Shown one piece after another: positions 1 to 9,298 of a stretch of 64,000 nt of DNA; position 1 is the stretch's first letter; the number at the start of each line of letters is the position of its first letter. The position numbers were made by a program, and so were the translations under genes. The stretch is from positions 1 to 64,000 of the forward strand of contig JAJPIM010000036.1 of NCBI GenBank assembly GCA_021324775.1, given 5' to 3'. The notes beneath the pieces are model-generated. The model did not search any database, was not told where the DNA came from, and saw only the letters and a list, made by a program, of their open reading frames with translations. Source of the stretch: Gemmatimonadota bacterium (GTDB lineage Bacteria; Gemmatimonadota; Gemmatimonadetes; Gemmatimonadales; Gemmatimonadaceae).

Positions 1-87
1 ATCGCGATGGATGAGGGGCTGCGCTTCGCGATTCGCGAGGGCGGCCGCACGGTGGGTGCCGGCGTCGTGACGAAGATTCTGAAGTGA
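1..87 (+). CDS. tuf: Elongation factor Tu, C-terminal end (partial)
   Basis: Only the last 28 codons and the TGA stop are in the window; the rest lies upstream. The reading IAMDEGLRFAIREGG followed by RTVGAGVVTKILK matches the very conserved end of domain 3 of EF-Tu, the GTPase that brings aminoacyl-tRNA to the ribosome. Its position directly before rpsJ is the usual end of the str operon (rpsL-rpsG-fusA-tuf) running into the S10 operon. Confidence 0.97.
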   Translation: MAMDEGLRFAIREGGRTVGAGVVTKILK

Positions 88-240
88 AGGGGAATGGGGA
101 TTAGGGACTGGGGACTGGGGACTGGGGACTGGGGACTGGGGACTGGGTTCGATCCCGAATCCCGAATCCCGAATCCCGAATCCCGAATCCCGAATCCCCA
201 ATCCCTAATCCCCAGTCCCCAGTCCCTAATCCCCAGTTCC
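88..240. repeat. Heptanucleotide array with inverted arms (array A)
   Basis: Between tuf and rpsJ the left part (about 88-147) repeats GGGGACT in tandem. The right part (about 153-240) repeats the opposite sense, AATCCCG, AATCCCC and AGTCCCC. The two halves are complementary in large part, so the transcript could fold into one long G/C-rich hairpin, or the left arm into a G-quadruplex. The unit is the same as in the array at 4917-5108. Confidence 0.9.
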
Positions 241-275
241 TCATCTCCAATCACCAGCCACTTATTGGTGCTCCT

Positions 276-584
276 ATGGCAGGAAGAATTCGCATTCGTC
301 TCAAGGCTTTCGACCACGCCGTGATCGATCAGGCGTCGGCCGACATCGTGCGCACGGCGGAGAAGACCGGCGCGCAGGTGTCGGGGCCAATTCCGCTGCC
401 GACCAAGACCCAGCGATGGACGGTCTTGCGCTCGCCGCACGTGGACAAGAAGTCGCGGGAACAGTTCGAGCTGAAGACCCACAAGCGGGTGATCGACATT
501 CTCGATTCACGCGCACAGACGGTTGATGCGTTGACCAAGCTGGATCTCCCAGCGGGTGTCGACGTGGAGATCAAGGTCGAGTAG
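276..584 (+). CDS. rpsJ: 30S ribosomal protein S10
   Basis: S10 (uS10), 102 residues, the usual length. It is a small-subunit head protein and in many bacteria also NusE, a partner of NusB/NusG in antitermination. The N-terminus ([16 protein letters not shown]) and the segment [24 protein letters not shown] are family hallmarks. It is the first gene of the S10 operon and sits 35 nt after the heptad array that separates it from tuf. No good Shine-Dalgarno sequence is visible before the ATG. rplC follows after 2 nt. Confidence 0.98.
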   Translation: MAGRIRIRLKAFDHAVIDQASADIVRTAEKTGAQVSGPIPLPTKTQRWTVLRSPHVDKKSREQFELKTHKRVIDILDSRAQTVDALTKLDLPAGVDVEIKVE

Positions 585-586
585 CC

Positions 587-1270
587 ATGATCGGAATCAT
601 CGGGAAAAAAGTCGGGATGACCCAGATCTTCAACGACGAGGGCCAGCAGATCCCGTGCACGGTCGTCGAGGCACCGCCCAACCCGGTCCTGCAGGTCACG
701 GATCCGGCAACGGCGGGCATCGCCCAGGTCCAGCTCGGGTACGGGGTCCTGCGCGTGCGGCGTGAGAGCGGCAAGGGTGAGCGGGACCCCAAAGGCCGCC
801 GCGCGTCGCGCGCGGCCATCGGGCACGCCGCGAAGGCGGGTCTCGCGGCGCCGCCGCTGGTGCTCCGCTCGATCCGGCTGGACGATGCGCCGGGCAAGAA
901 TCCGGAGATCCCCGTGTTGAAGGTCGGCGACACCGTCGGTATCGGGATCTTCGCGGTGGGTGATGCCGTGAAGGTGACCGGCACGAGCAAGGGGCGCGGG
1001 TTCCAGGGCGTGGTCAAGCGCCACAGCTTCGGCGGTGGCCCGAACACGCATGGCAACACCAAGCACCGGCGTCCGGGCTCGATCGGACCGGGCACCGATC
1101 CGTCGCGCGTGATCAAGGGCAAGCGCATGCCCGGACACTACGGCGCCGAGCAGCACACGCAGACGCATCTGCGCGTCGAGCGCGTGGATCTCGAGCGTCA
1201 CCTGCTCTACATCCGCGGCGCGGTGGCCGGTCCGAAGAACGGACTGGTCGTCGTGCGCAAACAGCAGTAG
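587..1270 (+). CDS. rplC: 50S ribosomal protein L3
   Basis: L3 (uL3), 227 residues, binds 23S rRNA near the peptidyl transferase centre and acts early in 50S assembly. The start [15 protein letters not shown] and the long loop around residues 130-170 ([12 protein letters not shown], then [13 protein letters not shown]) are typical. Its ATG lies 2 nt after the rpsJ stop, so translation is probably coupled. Normal length and no tail. Confidence 0.98.
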   Translation: MIGIIGKKVGMTQIFNDEGQQIPCTVVEAPPNPVLQVTDPATAGIAQVQLGYGVLRVRRESGKGERDPKGRRASRAAIGHAAKAGLAAPPLVLRSIRLDDAPGKNPEIPVLKVGDTVGIGIFAVGDAVKVTGTSKGRGFQGVVKRHSFGGGPNTHGNTKHRRPGSIGPGTDPSRVIKGKRMPGHYGAEQHTQTHLRVERVDLERHLLYIRGAVAGPKNGLVVVRKQQ

Positions 1271-1278
1271 AGGATCGC

Positions 1279-2205
1279 GTGCCTGACACTCACGAGACGA
1301 CGGGAGCGGGTCCGCGCCCCATGACGTTCGAAGCAGAGACGTTCACCGCACTCGGCACGCCGCGGTCCGCGGTGCCGCTGCCGGGCGAGCTGTTCGACGG
1401 CACGATCAACCTGCCGGTGATGCACCAGGCCGTGAAGGCGTTCCGCGCCAATCAGCGCCAGGGCAATGCGGCGACCAAGATCCGGAAGTTCGTGACCGGC
1501 GGAAACCAGAAGCCGTGGAAGCAGAAGGGCACTGGCCGCGCGCGGCAGGGTTCGACGCGGGCGCCGCACTGGGTCGGTGGCGGAACGGTGTTCGGCCCGA
1601 CCCCGCGGAGCTACGCGCAGTACGTGCCGCGGCAGGTGCGGGCGCTGGCGCGGAAGAGCGCACTGAACGCGCGGGCGCGCGAAGGTGCGGTGAAGGTGAT
1701 CGACGCGTTCCACTTCGATGCGCCGCACACACGCAGGATCGTGGAGTTGCTGGCCGCGCTCGGCGTATCGGACCGGAAGGTCCTGATCCTCACCGACGGC
1801 GCACAACCGAACGTGTATCTCAGCGGCCGGAACCTGCCGCTCGTGCAGGTGCTGCCGTACTCCGACGTCTCGACCTATCACGTCCTGTGGTCCGACGTGG
1901 TCCTGATCGAGGCTTCGGCAATCGGCCATGCGCTGGAGCCGGTTGCGGAGACCGGGCGGGCGGTGCCGGCGCGCAAAGCGCGGGCGGTGACGCACGGCGA
2001 GCCGCGAGCGGGCGGTGCCAAGGCGGCGGGCGGCGCGAAGGCGGCCAAGAAGGCGGCCACGAAGTCAGCCACGAAGTCAGCCACGAAGGCGAAGCCGGCG
2101 GTCAAGGCGCAGCAGACCAAATCGGCAGGGAAGAGCGCTTCGGCGCCCGCGGCCAAGAAGCGGCCGGCGGCGAAGAAGGCGGCTCCCAAGAAGAAGAGGA
2201 GCTAG
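1279..2205 (+). CDS. rplD: 50S ribosomal protein L4 with long basic C-terminal tail
   Basis: L4 (uL4) lines the peptide exit tunnel and in some bacteria represses its own operon. The core (about residues 25-225) carries the tunnel loop segment with [15 protein letters not shown] and the conserved end IGHALEP. At 308 residues it is about 90 longer than usual, because an Ala/Lys-rich tail repeats [14 protein letters not shown]-type units. The start is taken as GTG at 1279, behind AGAGGA; an in-frame ATG at 1321 would remove 14 residues. The rplC gap is 8 nt and the rplW gap 3 nt. Confidence 0.95.
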   Translation: MPDTHETTGAGPRPMTFEAETFTALGTPRSAVPLPGELFDGTINLPVMHQAVKAFRANQRQGNAATKIRKFVTGGNQKPWKQKGTGRARQGSTRAPHWVGGGTVFGPTPRSYAQYVPRQVRALARKSALNARAREGAVKVIDAFHFDAPHTRRIVELLAALGVSDRKVLILTDGAQPNVYLSGRNLPLVQVLPYSDVSTYHVLWSDVVLIEASAIGHALEPVAETGRAVPARKARAVTHGEPRAGGAKAAGGAKAAKKAATKSATKSATKAKPAVKAQQTKSAGKSASAPAAKKRPAAKKAAPKKKRS

Positions 2206-2208
2206 GCG

Positions 2209-2496
2209 ATGTCGACGCTACATCGTACGATCGTGCGCCCGATCATGACCGAGAAGACGTCGGCCGGTTATCAGGCGCGTGGCGAGTACACGTTCGAAGT
2301 CGCGCCCGACGCCAACAAGGCGGCGATCCGGGACGCGATCCAGCGGTTATTCGGCGTCAAAGTCACGGGGGTCTGGACCGCGAACGTGCGCGGGAAGCTG
2401 CGCAAAGTCGGGAAGACATCCGGGCGGCGGCCCAACTGGAAGAAAGCCATCGTGAAGCTGCGTTCGGGCGACACGATCGACGTATTCGAAGGTTAA
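2209..2496 (+). CDS. rplW: 50S ribosomal protein L23
   Basis: L23 (uL23), 95 residues, sits at the tunnel exit and docks trigger factor and SRP. The motifs IVRPIMTEKTSAGYQ at the N-terminus and FGVKVTGVWTANVRGK in the middle identify the family. Length is normal. It starts 3 nt after the rplD stop and is followed by rplB after 12 nt, where GAGGAC gives a clear ribosome binding site. Confidence 0.97.
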   Translation: MSTLHRTIVRPIMTEKTSAGYQARGEYTFEVAPDANKAAIRDAIQRLFGVKVTGVWTANVRGKLRKVGKTSGRRPNWKKAIVKLRSGDTIDVFEG

Positions 2497-2508
2497 GAGG
2501 ACATTCCG

Positions 2509-3339
2509 ATGCCCGTTCGCCAGTTCAAGCCGGTCACCAAGAGCTCGCGCTTCCGGTCCGTTCCGGATTTCGCGGAGATCACCCGGACGACGCCCGAGAA
2601 GTCGCTGCTGGAGCCGCTCAAGAAGTCGGGCGGCCGCGACAATCACGGGCACATCGCCATGCGGCGCCGTGGTGGCGGCCACAAGCGGATGTATCGCGTC
2701 ATCGATTTTCGGCGCAACAAGTTCGGCGTGCAGGGCACGGTGCGCGAGATCGAGTACGATCCGAACCGCTCGGCGCGCCTCGCGCTGATCGAGTACACGG
2801 ATGGTGAGAAGCGCTACATCCTGCATCCGCGGGGCCTGGCCGTGGGCGACACGATCGTGTCGGGTCCGGGCTCGGACGTGCGGACGGGGAACGCGATGCC
2901 GCTGCGCGAGGTGCCACTGGGCACCGACGTGCACAACATCGAGCTGAGGGCCGGCAAGGGTGGCCAGCTCGCGCGGTCCGCGGGTGCGTCGGCCGAAGTG
3001 GTGGCCAAGGAAGGCGAATACGTGACCGTGCGGCTGCGCTCGACCGAGATGCGGCTGGTGCACGGGAACTGTCTGGCGACCGTCGGGACCGTGGGGAACG
3101 CCGAGCACGAGCTGTTGTCGTGGGGCAAGGCGGGCAAGACGCGGTGGATGGGGCGGCGTCCGAAGGTTCGCGGCGAGGTCATGAATCCTGTCGACCACCC
3201 GCACGGTGGCCGGACGCGTGGCGGGCGCAACGTCGTGAGTCCGTGGGGCAAGAAAGAAGGCGTCAAGACGCGTCACACCAAGAAGGCGTCGCAGCGACTG
3301 ATCGTCCGTGGCCGGAAGCGCGGCCGGGCGACGCAATAG
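2509..3339 (+). CDS. rplB: 50S ribosomal protein L2
   Basis: L2 (uL2), 276 residues, is needed for subunit joining and peptidyl transfer. The N-terminal OB-fold part has the conserved [19 protein letters not shown] stretch. The C-terminal part has [17 protein letters not shown], which contains the histidine near the catalytic centre. Length is normal. The 15 nt gap before rpsS is ordinary for the operon. Confidence 0.98.
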   Translation: MPVRQFKPVTKSSRFRSVPDFAEITRTTPEKSLLEPLKKSGGRDNHGHIAMRRRGGGHKRMYRVIDFRRNKFGVQGTVREIEYDPNRSARLALIEYTDGEKRYILHPRGLAVGDTIVSGPGSDVRTGNAMPLREVPLGTDVHNIELRAGKGGQLARSAGASAEVVAKEGEYVTVRLRSTEMRLVHGNCLATVGTVGNAEHELLSWGKAGKTRWMGRRPKVRGEVMNPVDHPHGGRTRGGRNVVSPWGKKEGVKTRHTKKASQRLIVRGRKRGRATQ

Positions 3340-3354
3340 GAATCCGAGCACACT

Positions 3355-3720
3355 ATGGCGAGAAGTCTCAAGAAAGGCCCGTACGTGCACGAGAGCCTGC
3401 TGAAGAAAGTGGGCGCTCTGAACACGCGTAACGAGAAGCGGGTGGTGAAGACCTGGTCCCGTGCCAGCACCGTGATCCCCGATTTCGTGGGGCACACGTT
3501 CGCCGTGCACAACGGGAACAAGTTCATCCCGGTCTACGTCACCGAGAACATGGTCGGCCACAAGCTCGGCGAGTTCTCGCCCACGCGGTTGTTCCGGGGG
3601 CATTCGGGCAAGGCCGTGGACAAGAAGGCGGCCGGAGTGCCGGTCGCGGCGGCGCCGGGATCGAAGCCGGCGGGCGGCGGCAGTAGTGGCGGTGGTGGCG
3701 GTGGGGGGGGAGGCCGGTAA
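3355..3720 (+). CDS. rpsS: 30S ribosomal protein S19 with glycine-rich tail
   Basis: S19 (uS19) forms a head complex with S13. The core is recognisable from [17 protein letters not shown] to [16 protein letters not shown] (about residue 88). It is 121 residues, about 30 more than usual, because of a C-terminal extension that ends in a run of glycines (GGGSSGGGG-type, 3660-3717). The tail is in frame and ends at a normal stop, so it is not an obvious frameshift. rplV starts 2 nt later. Confidence 0.96.
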   Translation: MARSLKKGPYVHESLLKKVGALNTRNEKRVVKTWSRASTVIPDFVGHTFAVHNGNKFIPVYVTENMVGHKLGEFSPTRLFRGHSGKAVDKKAAGVPVAAAPGSKPAGGGSSGGGGGGGGGR

Positions 3721-3722
3721 CC

Positions 3723-4247
3723 ATGACCGACGTGCGGGCATTCCAGCGGACGACGCGGCAGTCGCCGTACAAGATGCGCCTCGTGATCGACCAGATCCGT
3801 GGCAAGGACGTCAACGATGCGCTGGCCCTTCTCCGATTTTCGAAGAAGCACGCGGCCCGTCAGATCGAGAAAGTGCTGAATTCGGCTGTCGCCAACGCCG
3901 AGTACAAGGGGCGTGCGTCGAACGAGCCGGTGGATGTGGACACGTTGTATGTGAAGCACGCGGTGATCAACGAGGGGCCGAAGCTCAAGCGGTTCACGCC
4001 CGCGGCGATGGGGCGTGCGACGCCAATCCAGAAGCGGACGAGCCACGTCGAGATCGTGCTCGGCCCGCGTGCGGTGCGGGTGAAGCCGCAGCCGAAGGCG
4101 GCGGCGGCTGGTGCGGGTGCGGCCAAGAGCAGTGCGAAGGGCAGCGCCAAGGGCGGAGCCAAGGGTGGAGCCAAGGACGGGGAGAAGGCGAAGGGCGCGG
4201 AGAAGGCGGCGGCTGCGAGGCCGGGCACTCGCAAGAAGGGGGCATAG
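3723..4247 (+). CDS. rplV: 50S ribosomal protein L22 with Lys/Ala-rich tail
   Basis: L22 (uL22) lines the exit tunnel; its hairpin loop is a known macrolide-resistance site. The core covers about residues 1-118 ([19 protein letters not shown] near the start, TSHVEIVLG near the end). The remaining 55 residues are a low-complexity Lys/Ala/Gly tail, making 174 residues against a usual 110-120. It lies between rpsS and rpsC in the standard order, 5 nt before rpsC. Confidence 0.95.
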   Translation: MTDVRAFQRTTRQSPYKMRLVIDQIRGKDVNDALALLRFSKKHAARQIEKVLNSAVANAEYKGRASNEPVDVDTLYVKHAVINEGPKLKRFTPAAMGRATPIQKRTSHVEIVLGPRAVRVKPQPKAAAAGAGAAKSSAKGSAKGGAKGGAKDGEKAKGAEKAAAARPGTRKKGA

Positions 4248-4252
4248 GGAGT

Positions 4253-4912
4253 ATGGGACAGAAGACGAATCCGATCGGCTTTCGGCTGGGCATCTCCAAG
4301 CAGTGGCGTTCGCGGTGGTATGCGAACCGGGATTTTCCGCAGCTCCTGAAGGAGGACGAGCTGCTGCGAAAGTACCTGAAGGCGCGCGTGGGGCATGCGG
4401 CGATCTCCGACATCCACATCGAGCGGAAGCCGGGCAAGGTGGTGGTGACGATCCACACCGGCCGGCCGGGCGTCGTGATCGGGAAGAAGGGTGCGGAAGT
4501 CGACAAGCTGCGCGACGAGCTGACGCAGCTCGTGGGCAAGGAAGTCGGGATCAACGTCGAGGAGATCAAGCGTCCGGAGCTGGACGCGCAACTGGTGGGT
4601 GACAACGTCGCCAATCAGTTGGCGCAGCGTATCTCGTTTCGCCGGGCGATGAAGCGTGCGGTGCAGAGCGCGATGCGCATGGGCGCGCAGGGGATCAAGA
4701 TCAAGTGTGGCGGGCGGCTCGGTGGTGCGGAGATCGCGCGGGTGGAGGGCTACCATGAGGGACGGGTGCCCTTGCACACGTTGCGGGCCGACATCGACTA
4801 CGCGACATCGACGGCGAAGACCACCTTCGGCACGATCGGTGTGAAGGTCTGGATTTTCAAGGGAGAGATCGTCGAAGACCGTCGTGGCAAGACGTACTCG
4901 ACCGGGTCGTAG
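4253..4912 (+). CDS. rpsC: 30S ribosomal protein S3
   Basis: S3 (uS3), 219 residues, forms part of the mRNA entry channel. The start at 4253 is chosen because the protein then begins [14 protein letters not shown], the conserved N-terminus; the same frame is open further upstream through rplV but that part has no coding meaning. The KH domain (about residues 38-106) holds [14 protein letters not shown]. The C-terminus ends normally just before a G-rich heptad array, which separates it by 244 nt from rplP. Confidence 0.97.
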   Translation: MGQKTNPIGFRLGISKQWRSRWYANRDFPQLLKEDELLRKYLKARVGHAAISDIHIERKPGKVVVTIHTGRPGVVIGKKGAEVDKLRDELTQLVGKEVGINVEEIKRPELDAQLVGDNVANQLAQRISFRRAMKRAVQSAMRMGAQGIKIKCGGRLGGAEIARVEGYHEGRVPLHTLRADIDYATSTAKTTFGTIGVKVWIFKGEIVEDRRGKTYSTGS

Positions 4913-4916
4913 AGTA

Positions 4917-5108
4917 GGGGATTGGGGATTGGGGACTGGGGATTGGGGACTGGGGATTGGGGATTGGGGATTGGGGATTGGGGATTGGGGATTGGGGACT
5001 GGGGACTGGGGACTGGGGATTGGGGACTGGGGATTGGGGACTGGGGATTGGGGACTGGGGATGGGGATTGGGGATTGGGGATTGGGGATTGGGGACTGGG
5101 GACTGGGG
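4917..5108 (+). repeat. G-rich heptanucleotide array inside the S10 operon (array B)
   Basis: After an initial GGGG there are 27 units of GGGGATT or GGGGACT in direct tandem (one unit is a hexamer lacking a T). All G-runs are on the coding strand, so the rpsC-rplP transcript would carry some 28 runs of four Gs spaced by three bases, the classical pattern for parallel RNA G-quadruplexes. The array fills most of the 244 nt between rpsC and rplP, which in other bacteria are nearly adjacent. All three frames on both strands read through much of it, but the resulting GDWGLG repeats are not genes. Confidence 0.95.
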
Positions 5109-5156
5109 AATAGAGCGCGGGCGTAAGGCGATTCACGACACTACGCACACCTAATC

Positions 5157-5582
5157 ATGCTGAGTCCGAAGCGGGTCAAGTTCCGGAAGATGTTCAAGGG
5201 GCGCACGCGGGGGCTGGCGACGCGGGGGAACACCGTCGTCAACGGCCACTACGGGCTGCAGGCGCTGGAGCCCGGCTGGGTTTCGAACCGGCAGATCGAG
5301 GCGGCGCGCGTCGCGTTGACGCGGCACATCAAGCGGGGCGGGAAAGTGTGGATCCGGATTTTTCCCGACAAGCCGATCACCAAGAAGCCTGCCGAGACGC
5401 GCATGGGAAAGGGGAAGGGATCGCCGGAGGGATGGGTGGCGGTGGTGAAGCCTGGCCGTGTGATGTTCGAGCTCGAGGGCGTGACGCCGGAGATCGCGGT
5501 CAAGGCCATGGCGCTCGCGGCGGCCAAACTGAGCGTGCGGAGCAAGTTCGTGACTCGTGACGAGGCGCACACCGATGCCTAA
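5157..5582 (+). CDS. rplP: 50S ribosomal protein L16
   Basis: L16 (uL16), 141 residues, shapes the A-site tRNA elbow binding region. It has the classical start [16 protein letters not shown], the [22 protein letters not shown] segment with the modified-arginine region, and [14 protein letters not shown]. Length is normal. It is the first gene after the heptad array. Its last 8 nt overlap the start of rpmC. Confidence 0.98.
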   Translation: MLSPKRVKFRKMFKGRTRGLATRGNTVVNGHYGLQALEPGWVSNRQIEAARVALTRHIKRGGKVWIRIFPDKPITKKPAETRMGKGKGSPEGWVAVVKPGRVMFELEGVTPEIAVKAMALAAAKLSVRSKFVTRDEAHTDA

Positions 5583-5805
5583 GGGGCTGGAGGCGAGCGA
5601 GATCCGGGAGTGGGTCGATGCCGACATCCAGGCGCGCGTCGCGGAGTTGGAGGAGGAGCGGTTCCGGCTGCGCTTTCGGGCGGCGACGGAGACGCTGGAG
5701 GATGCGTTACGGTTGCGCTGGTTACGCCGCGACATCGCGCGGCTCAAGACCGTGTTGCGGGAACGTGAACGGGGCGCGCAGGCGTCCCGCGGTGAGGGCA
5801 CATGA
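5575..5805 (+). CDS. rpmC: 50S ribosomal protein L29
   Basis: L29 (uL29) sits near the tunnel exit beside L23. It is 76 residues from the ATG at 5575, a two-helix protein ([19 protein letters not shown], then [18 protein letters not shown]). It starts inside the end of rplP (8 nt overlap) and its stop overlaps the rpsQ start (ATGA, 4 nt), so translational coupling is likely on both sides. The motif RRDIARLKT is the family signature. Confidence 0.93.
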   Translation: MPKGLEASEIREWVDADIQARVAELEEERFRLRFRAATETLEDALRLRWLRRDIARLKTVLRERERGAQASRGEGT

Positions 5806-6128
5806 CGGAGATGCACAACCCGCTACACCAGTCGGTGCCGGGCGGGACGGCGCATGAGTCGCCGGCTGCACGGCGCGTTCGACGGGCGCGGAAGACGCGC
5901 GTCGGCACGGTCGTGAGCGACAAGATGCAGAAGACGGTGGTGGTCGCGATCGAGCGTCGCCTCGCGCATCCGGTGTACGGGAAGATGATCACCCGGACGA
6001 CCCGGCTGAAGGTGCACGATGAGGAGAACGCGGCCAAGACCGGGGATACGGTTCGTATCATGGAGACCCGCCCGCTGTCGAAGGACAAGCGGTGGCGTGT
6101 GATCGAGATCGTCGACCGCGCGCGCTAA
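5802..6128 (+). CDS. rpsQ: 30S ribosomal protein S17
   Basis: S17 (uS17), an OB-fold primary 16S rRNA binder. The core runs from about residue 30 ([22 protein letters not shown]) to the end and includes [23 protein letters not shown]. At 108 residues it has about 25 more at the N-terminus than common S17 proteins. The ATG at 5802 overlaps rpmC by 4 nt, which supports this start; a later in-frame start cannot be ruled out. Confidence 0.96.
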   Translation: MTEMHNPLHQSVPGGTAHESPAARRVRRARKTRVGTVVSDKMQKTVVVAIERRLAHPVYGKMITRTTRLKVHDEENAAKTGDTVRIMETRPLSKDKRWRVIEIVDRAR

Positions 6129-6152
6129 CCGCCACGGACGAGGCATCCGCAA

Positions 6153-6521
6153 ATGATTCAGCAGGAATCGATGGTCAAAGTGGCGGACAACTCGGGCGCC
6201 AAGACGGCGCTCGTGATCCGCGTGTTGGGCGGGACGCGCCGGCGGTACGCCGGTCTTGGCGACACGGTGATCGTGGCCGTCAAGAACGCGCTGCCCAACG
6301 GCACCGTGAAGAAGTCCGATGTCGCGCGCGCCGTGGTGGTGCGTACCGCGAAAGAGACGCGGCGGAAGGATGGGACGTACATCCGATTCGATGAGAATGC
6401 CGTGGTCATCATCAACGAGGAGGGCGAGCCGCGAGCGACCCGCATTTTCGGGCCTGTCGCGCGCGAGCTGCGCGAGAAGAAGTACATGAAGATCGTGTCT
6501 CTCGCCCCCGAGGTCATCTAG
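6153..6521 (+). CDS. rplN: 50S ribosomal protein L14
   Basis: L14 (uL14), 122 residues, the usual length, contacts 16S rRNA in bridge B8 and L19. The start [17 protein letters not shown] and the end [16 protein letters not shown] are diagnostic. It begins the classical spc operon segment rplN-rplX-rplE-rpsN. The gap to rplX is 2 nt. Confidence 0.98.
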   Translation: MIQQESMVKVADNSGAKTALVIRVLGGTRRRYAGLGDTVIVAVKNALPNGTVKKSDVARAVVVRTAKETRRKDGTYIRFDENAVVIINEEGEPRATRIFGPVARELREKKYMKIVSLAPEVI

Positions 6522-6523
6522 CC

Positions 6524-6928
6524 GTGCGGATACTCACACAGCGAAAGACGGCCGGCATCCGGAACCGGAAGCGCCACGCCATCGCGGCGGAGCGGACGCC
6601 GATCCACGTCATGACCGGCGACAAGGTTCGGGTGATGCGCGGGGAGGACAAGGGCAAGGAAGGGAAGGTCCTGCGGGTGTTCCGGAAGACCGGGCGCGTG
6701 ATGGTCGACGGTGTGAACATCGTCAAGAAGCATCGGAAAGCGCGCCGGCCCGACGAGCAGAGCGGGATCATCGAGCAGCCGGCGCCGATTCATGCATCGA
6801 ACGTGATGTTGATCGATCCCAAATCCGGCGACCCGACGCGGGTCCGGATGCGCATCAACGATGATGGCACGAAGGAGCGGCTGGCCGTGAAGAGCGGCGA
6901 TGCCATCCCACACGTGCACGCGCGTTAG
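6524..6928 (+). CDS. rplX: 50S ribosomal protein L24
   Basis: L24 (uL24), 134 residues, an assembly initiator protein with a KOW motif ([20 protein letters not shown], about residues 27-46). The start is GTG at 6524, 2 nt after rplN, and gives a basic N-terminal stretch of about 25 residues before the KOW domain, so the protein is somewhat longer than the roughly 105-residue norm. Confidence 0.95.
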   Translation: MRILTQRKTAGIRNRKRHAIAAERTPIHVMTGDKVRVMRGEDKGKEGKVLRVFRKTGRVMVDGVNIVKKHRKARRPDEQSGIIEQPAPIHASNVMLIDPKSGDPTRVRMRINDDGTKERLAVKSGDAIPHVHAR

Positions 6929-6936
6929 GAGACGGT

Positions 6937-7722
6937 ATGGCGACGACAGATGGGGACAAGAAGCCCGATCGGAAGAGCGGCGCGAGCAAGAGTGGCGCGA
7001 GCAAGAGCGGCTCGGGAGCTGGGGGTGGCGGCGAGACTGGCGGTGGCAAGGCGTCACGCGCGCAGCGCCGCGAGGCCGCGACCGCGGCGCCGCGTCCGCC
7101 GCACGCTGGCATCGGGCGTCCGGTCCCGCCACCGCGGCTCCGGAACCAGTACCAGCAGACCGTCAAGCCGAAACTGATGGAGCAGTTCGGGTTCTCCAAC
7201 CCGCATCAGGCGCCGACGTTGTCGAAGATCGTGATCAACGTGGGTGTGGGCGAGGCGATCAAGCAGCCCAAGGTCCTGGACAAGGTCGTCGAGGAGCTCG
7301 CGATCATCACGGGACAGCGGCCGGTCCGCCGGCGGGCGAAGAAGTCGATCGCCAACTTCGGCTTGCGAGAGGGGCAGGAGATCGGCGCGGCGGTCACGCT
7401 GCGTGGCGCACGGATGTGGGAGTTCCTCGACCGGCTGGTGAGCGTGGCGATTCCGCGGATCCGCGATTTCCGCGGGCTGCCGACCCGGTCGTTCGACGGG
7501 CGCGGCAACTATTCGCTCGGTCTCAAGGAGCAACTGATCTTTCCCGAGATCAGCTACGACATGGTGGAGCAGGTGCACGGGATGGATGTCACGTTCGTCA
7601 CGACGGCGCAGCGGGACGACCAGGCACTGGCACTGCTGCGGGGGCTCGGCATGCCGTTCCGGATCGAACAGGACAAGACGCAGGGCGCGCGGCGCAGTGG
7701 TGCGACCGCCGCCGCGCACTGA
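6937..7722 (+). CDS. rplE: 50S ribosomal protein L5 with N-terminal extension
   Basis: L5 (uL5) holds 5S rRNA and contacts P-site tRNA. The L5 fold starts near residue 65 ([18 protein letters not shown]) and includes [14 protein letters not shown] and [20 protein letters not shown]. The first 60 or so residues are a Gly/Ser/Lys/Ala low-complexity extension ([14 protein letters not shown]-type repeats), giving 261 residues against about 180. The ATG at 6937 follows GGAGACGGT. A GTG or ATG nearer the core is not obvious. Confidence 0.94.
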   Translation: MATTDGDKKPDRKSGASKSGASKSGSGAGGGGETGGGKASRAQRREAATAAPRPPHAGIGRPVPPPRLRNQYQQTVKPKLMEQFGFSNPHQAPTLSKIVINVGVGEAIKQPKVLDKVVEELAIITGQRPVRRRAKKSIANFGLREGQEIGAAVTLRGARMWEFLDRLVSVAIPRIRDFRGLPTRSFDGRGNYSLGLKEQLIFPEISYDMVEQVHGMDVTFVTTAQRDDQALALLRGLGMPFRIEQDKTQGARRSGATAAAH

Positions 7723-7744
7723 CACATTTTTCGGCGAGAAACCG

Positions 7745-7930
7745 ATGGCCCGTAAGGCGATGATCGAGAAGAGCAAGCGGAAGCCGAAGTTCCGCGTGCG
7801 GCAACACAACCGGTGCCAGCGTTGTGGCCGGGCACGCGCGTATCTGCGAAAATTCGGCTATTGCCGGATCTGTTTCCGCGACCAGGCGCTGAACGGGTTC
7901 ATCCCGGGCGTTCGCAAGGCCAGTTGGTGA
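7745..7930 (+). CDS. rpsN: 30S ribosomal protein S14, zinc-binding (type Z)
   Basis: S14 (uS14), 61 residues, starting at the ATG at 7745 ([16 protein letters not shown]). It is the short, zinc-binding form with two CxxC pairs (CQRC and CRIC) spaced by 12 residues. The long zinc-free form of Escherichia coli is about 100 residues. The ending IPGVRKASW is typical. It lies in the standard slot between rplE and rpsH. Confidence 0.97.
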   Translation: MARKAMIEKSKRKPKFRVRQHNRCQRCGRARAYLRKFGYCRICFRDQALNGFIPGVRKASW

Positions 7931-7943
7931 GAGGACCGCAACC

Positions 7944-8336
7944 ATGACGATGACTGATCCCGTGGCCGACATGCTGACCCGCATCCGCAATGCGTGCGGG
8001 TCGAAGCATCGGCGCGTCGACGTGCCACTTTCGCGGCTCAAGCTGGAGATCGCGCGAGTGTTGAAGGAGAACAGCTACATCCAGGACTACAAGGTCCTGG
8101 CCGAAGAGCGGATCCTGCGGCTCATCCTGAAGTACGCACAGGGCGGGCAGCCGGTGATTCGCGAGCTGCATCGCGTCTCGTCGCCGGGCCTCCGGAAGTA
8201 CGTCGCGGTGGCGGAGCTGCCGCGCGTGCGCAATGGGCTGGGGATGGCGATCGTGAGCACCTCCAAGGGCGTGATGACGGACCGCGAGGCGCGCCAGGCG
8301 CGCCAGGGCGGCGAGTTGCTCGCGCTGGTCTGGTAG
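7944..8336 (+). CDS. rpsH: 30S ribosomal protein S8
   Basis: S8 (uS8), 130 residues, binds 16S rRNA helix 21 and in Escherichia coli is the translational repressor of the spc operon. MTDPVADMLTRIRNA at the N-terminus and GLGMAIVSTSKGVMTDREAR near the C-terminus are diagnostic. An AGAGGA site precedes the ATG. Length is normal. Confidence 0.98.
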   Translation: MTMTDPVADMLTRIRNACGSKHRRVDVPLSRLKLEIARVLKENSYIQDYKVLAEERILRLILKYAQGGQPVIRELHRVSSPGLRKYVAVAELPRVRNGLGMAIVSTSKGVMTDREARQARQGGELLALVW

Positions 8337-8346
8337 GAGGCTGGCC

Positions 8347-8886
8347 ATGTCACGTATCGGCAAGAAACCGGTTCCGGTCCCGAAGGGCGTCACGGTGTCG
8401 GTCGACGGGCTGACCGTGAAGGTCAAGGGACCGCGCGGGGAGCTCACGCGTGTGGTGCACCGCGACATGCGGGTCTCGGTGGATGGCGCAACGGTGGTCG
8501 TCGCGCGGCCATCGGATGAGCCCAATCACAAGGCGCTGCACGGCCTCACGCGGACGCTGGTCGCCAACATGGTCGAGGGCGTCACGGCTGGGTTCAAGAA
8601 GCAGCTCGAGATCGTGGGCGTGGGGTTCAAGGCGGAGGGCCGGCCCTTCGGGCTGCAGCTCGCGCTCGGGTTCTCGCATCCCGTGGACTACCGCGCGCCG
8701 GCCGGCATCAAGCTGACGGCGCCGCTGCCCACGTCGATCGTGATCGAGGGGGCGAACAAGGAAGTGGTCGGCCAGGTGGCGGCCGAGTTGCGCAGCCTGC
8801 GTCCGCCCGAGCCGTACAAGGGCAAGGGCATCAAGTATCTCAACGAGCAAGTCCGCCGGAAGGCGGGCAAGACGGGAGCGAAGTAA
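8347..8886 (+). CDS. rplF: 50S ribosomal protein L6
   Basis: L6 (uL6), 179 residues, near the sarcin-ricin loop. It has the expected start [15 protein letters not shown], two L6 repeats, and the C-terminal signature [24 protein letters not shown]. An AGGAGG site precedes the ATG. The TAATG junction puts the rplR start on the last base of the stop codon. Confidence 0.98.
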   Translation: MSRIGKKPVPVPKGVTVSVDGLTVKVKGPRGELTRVVHRDMRVSVDGATVVVARPSDEPNHKALHGLTRTLVANMVEGVTAGFKKQLEIVGVGFKAEGRPFGLQLALGFSHPVDYRAPAGIKLTAPLPTSIVIEGANKEVVGQVAAELRSLRPPEPYKGKGIKYLNEQVRRKAGKTGAK

Positions 8887-9245
8887 TGGGCCGGATAGGC
8901 ATTCCGAAGTCGCGCGACGCGAAGCGCGTGCGCCGGCATCTTCGGGTCCGCAAGAAGGTGACGGGCACTCCGGAGCGCCCGCGGCTCGTCGTCTACCGCT
9001 CGGCGAAGCACATCACCGCGCAACTGGTGGACGACGTGGCGCAGCGGACGCTGATGACCGTCACCAGCCAGGCCGTGGCCGAGGGGAAGAAGACGGAGAA
9101 GTCGGCGGTGGTCGGCCGCACGCTCGCGGCCCGCGCAAAGGATGCCGGGATCCTGCGGGTGGTGTTCGACCGCGCGGGCTACAAGTACCACGGCCGGGTG
9201 AAGGCGGTGGCGGACGGCGCCCGCGAGGGCGGGCTCGAGTTCTAG
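8886..9245 (+). CDS. rplR: 50S ribosomal protein L18
   Basis: L18 (uL18), 119 residues, binds 5S rRNA together with L5 and L25. [20 protein letters not shown] and [27 protein letters not shown] are family hallmarks. Its ATG overlaps the rplF stop by one base. After it comes a 53 nt gap before rpsE, longer than most gaps in this operon. Confidence 0.97.
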   Translation: MGRIGIPKSRDAKRVRRHLRVRKKVTGTPERPRLVVYRSAKHITAQLVDDVAQRTLMTVTSQAVAEGKKTEKSAVVGRTLAARAKDAGILRVVFDRAGYKYHGRVKAVADGAREGGLEF

Positions 9246-9298
9246 AGCCTGATCGGTGTTGATCGGAATTCACGCAGCGCGACGGAGCGACGAGGCAT

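Noticed and set aside
4917-5108. CRISPR array
   Set aside because: Units are 7 bp with no unique spacers; also true for the arrays at 88, 15364 and 63421.
4884-5154. Three overlapping frames made of [15 protein letters not shown]-type repeats
   Set aside because: They are translations of the GGGGAYT array in all frames; no start context or known protein, and the array is non-coding.
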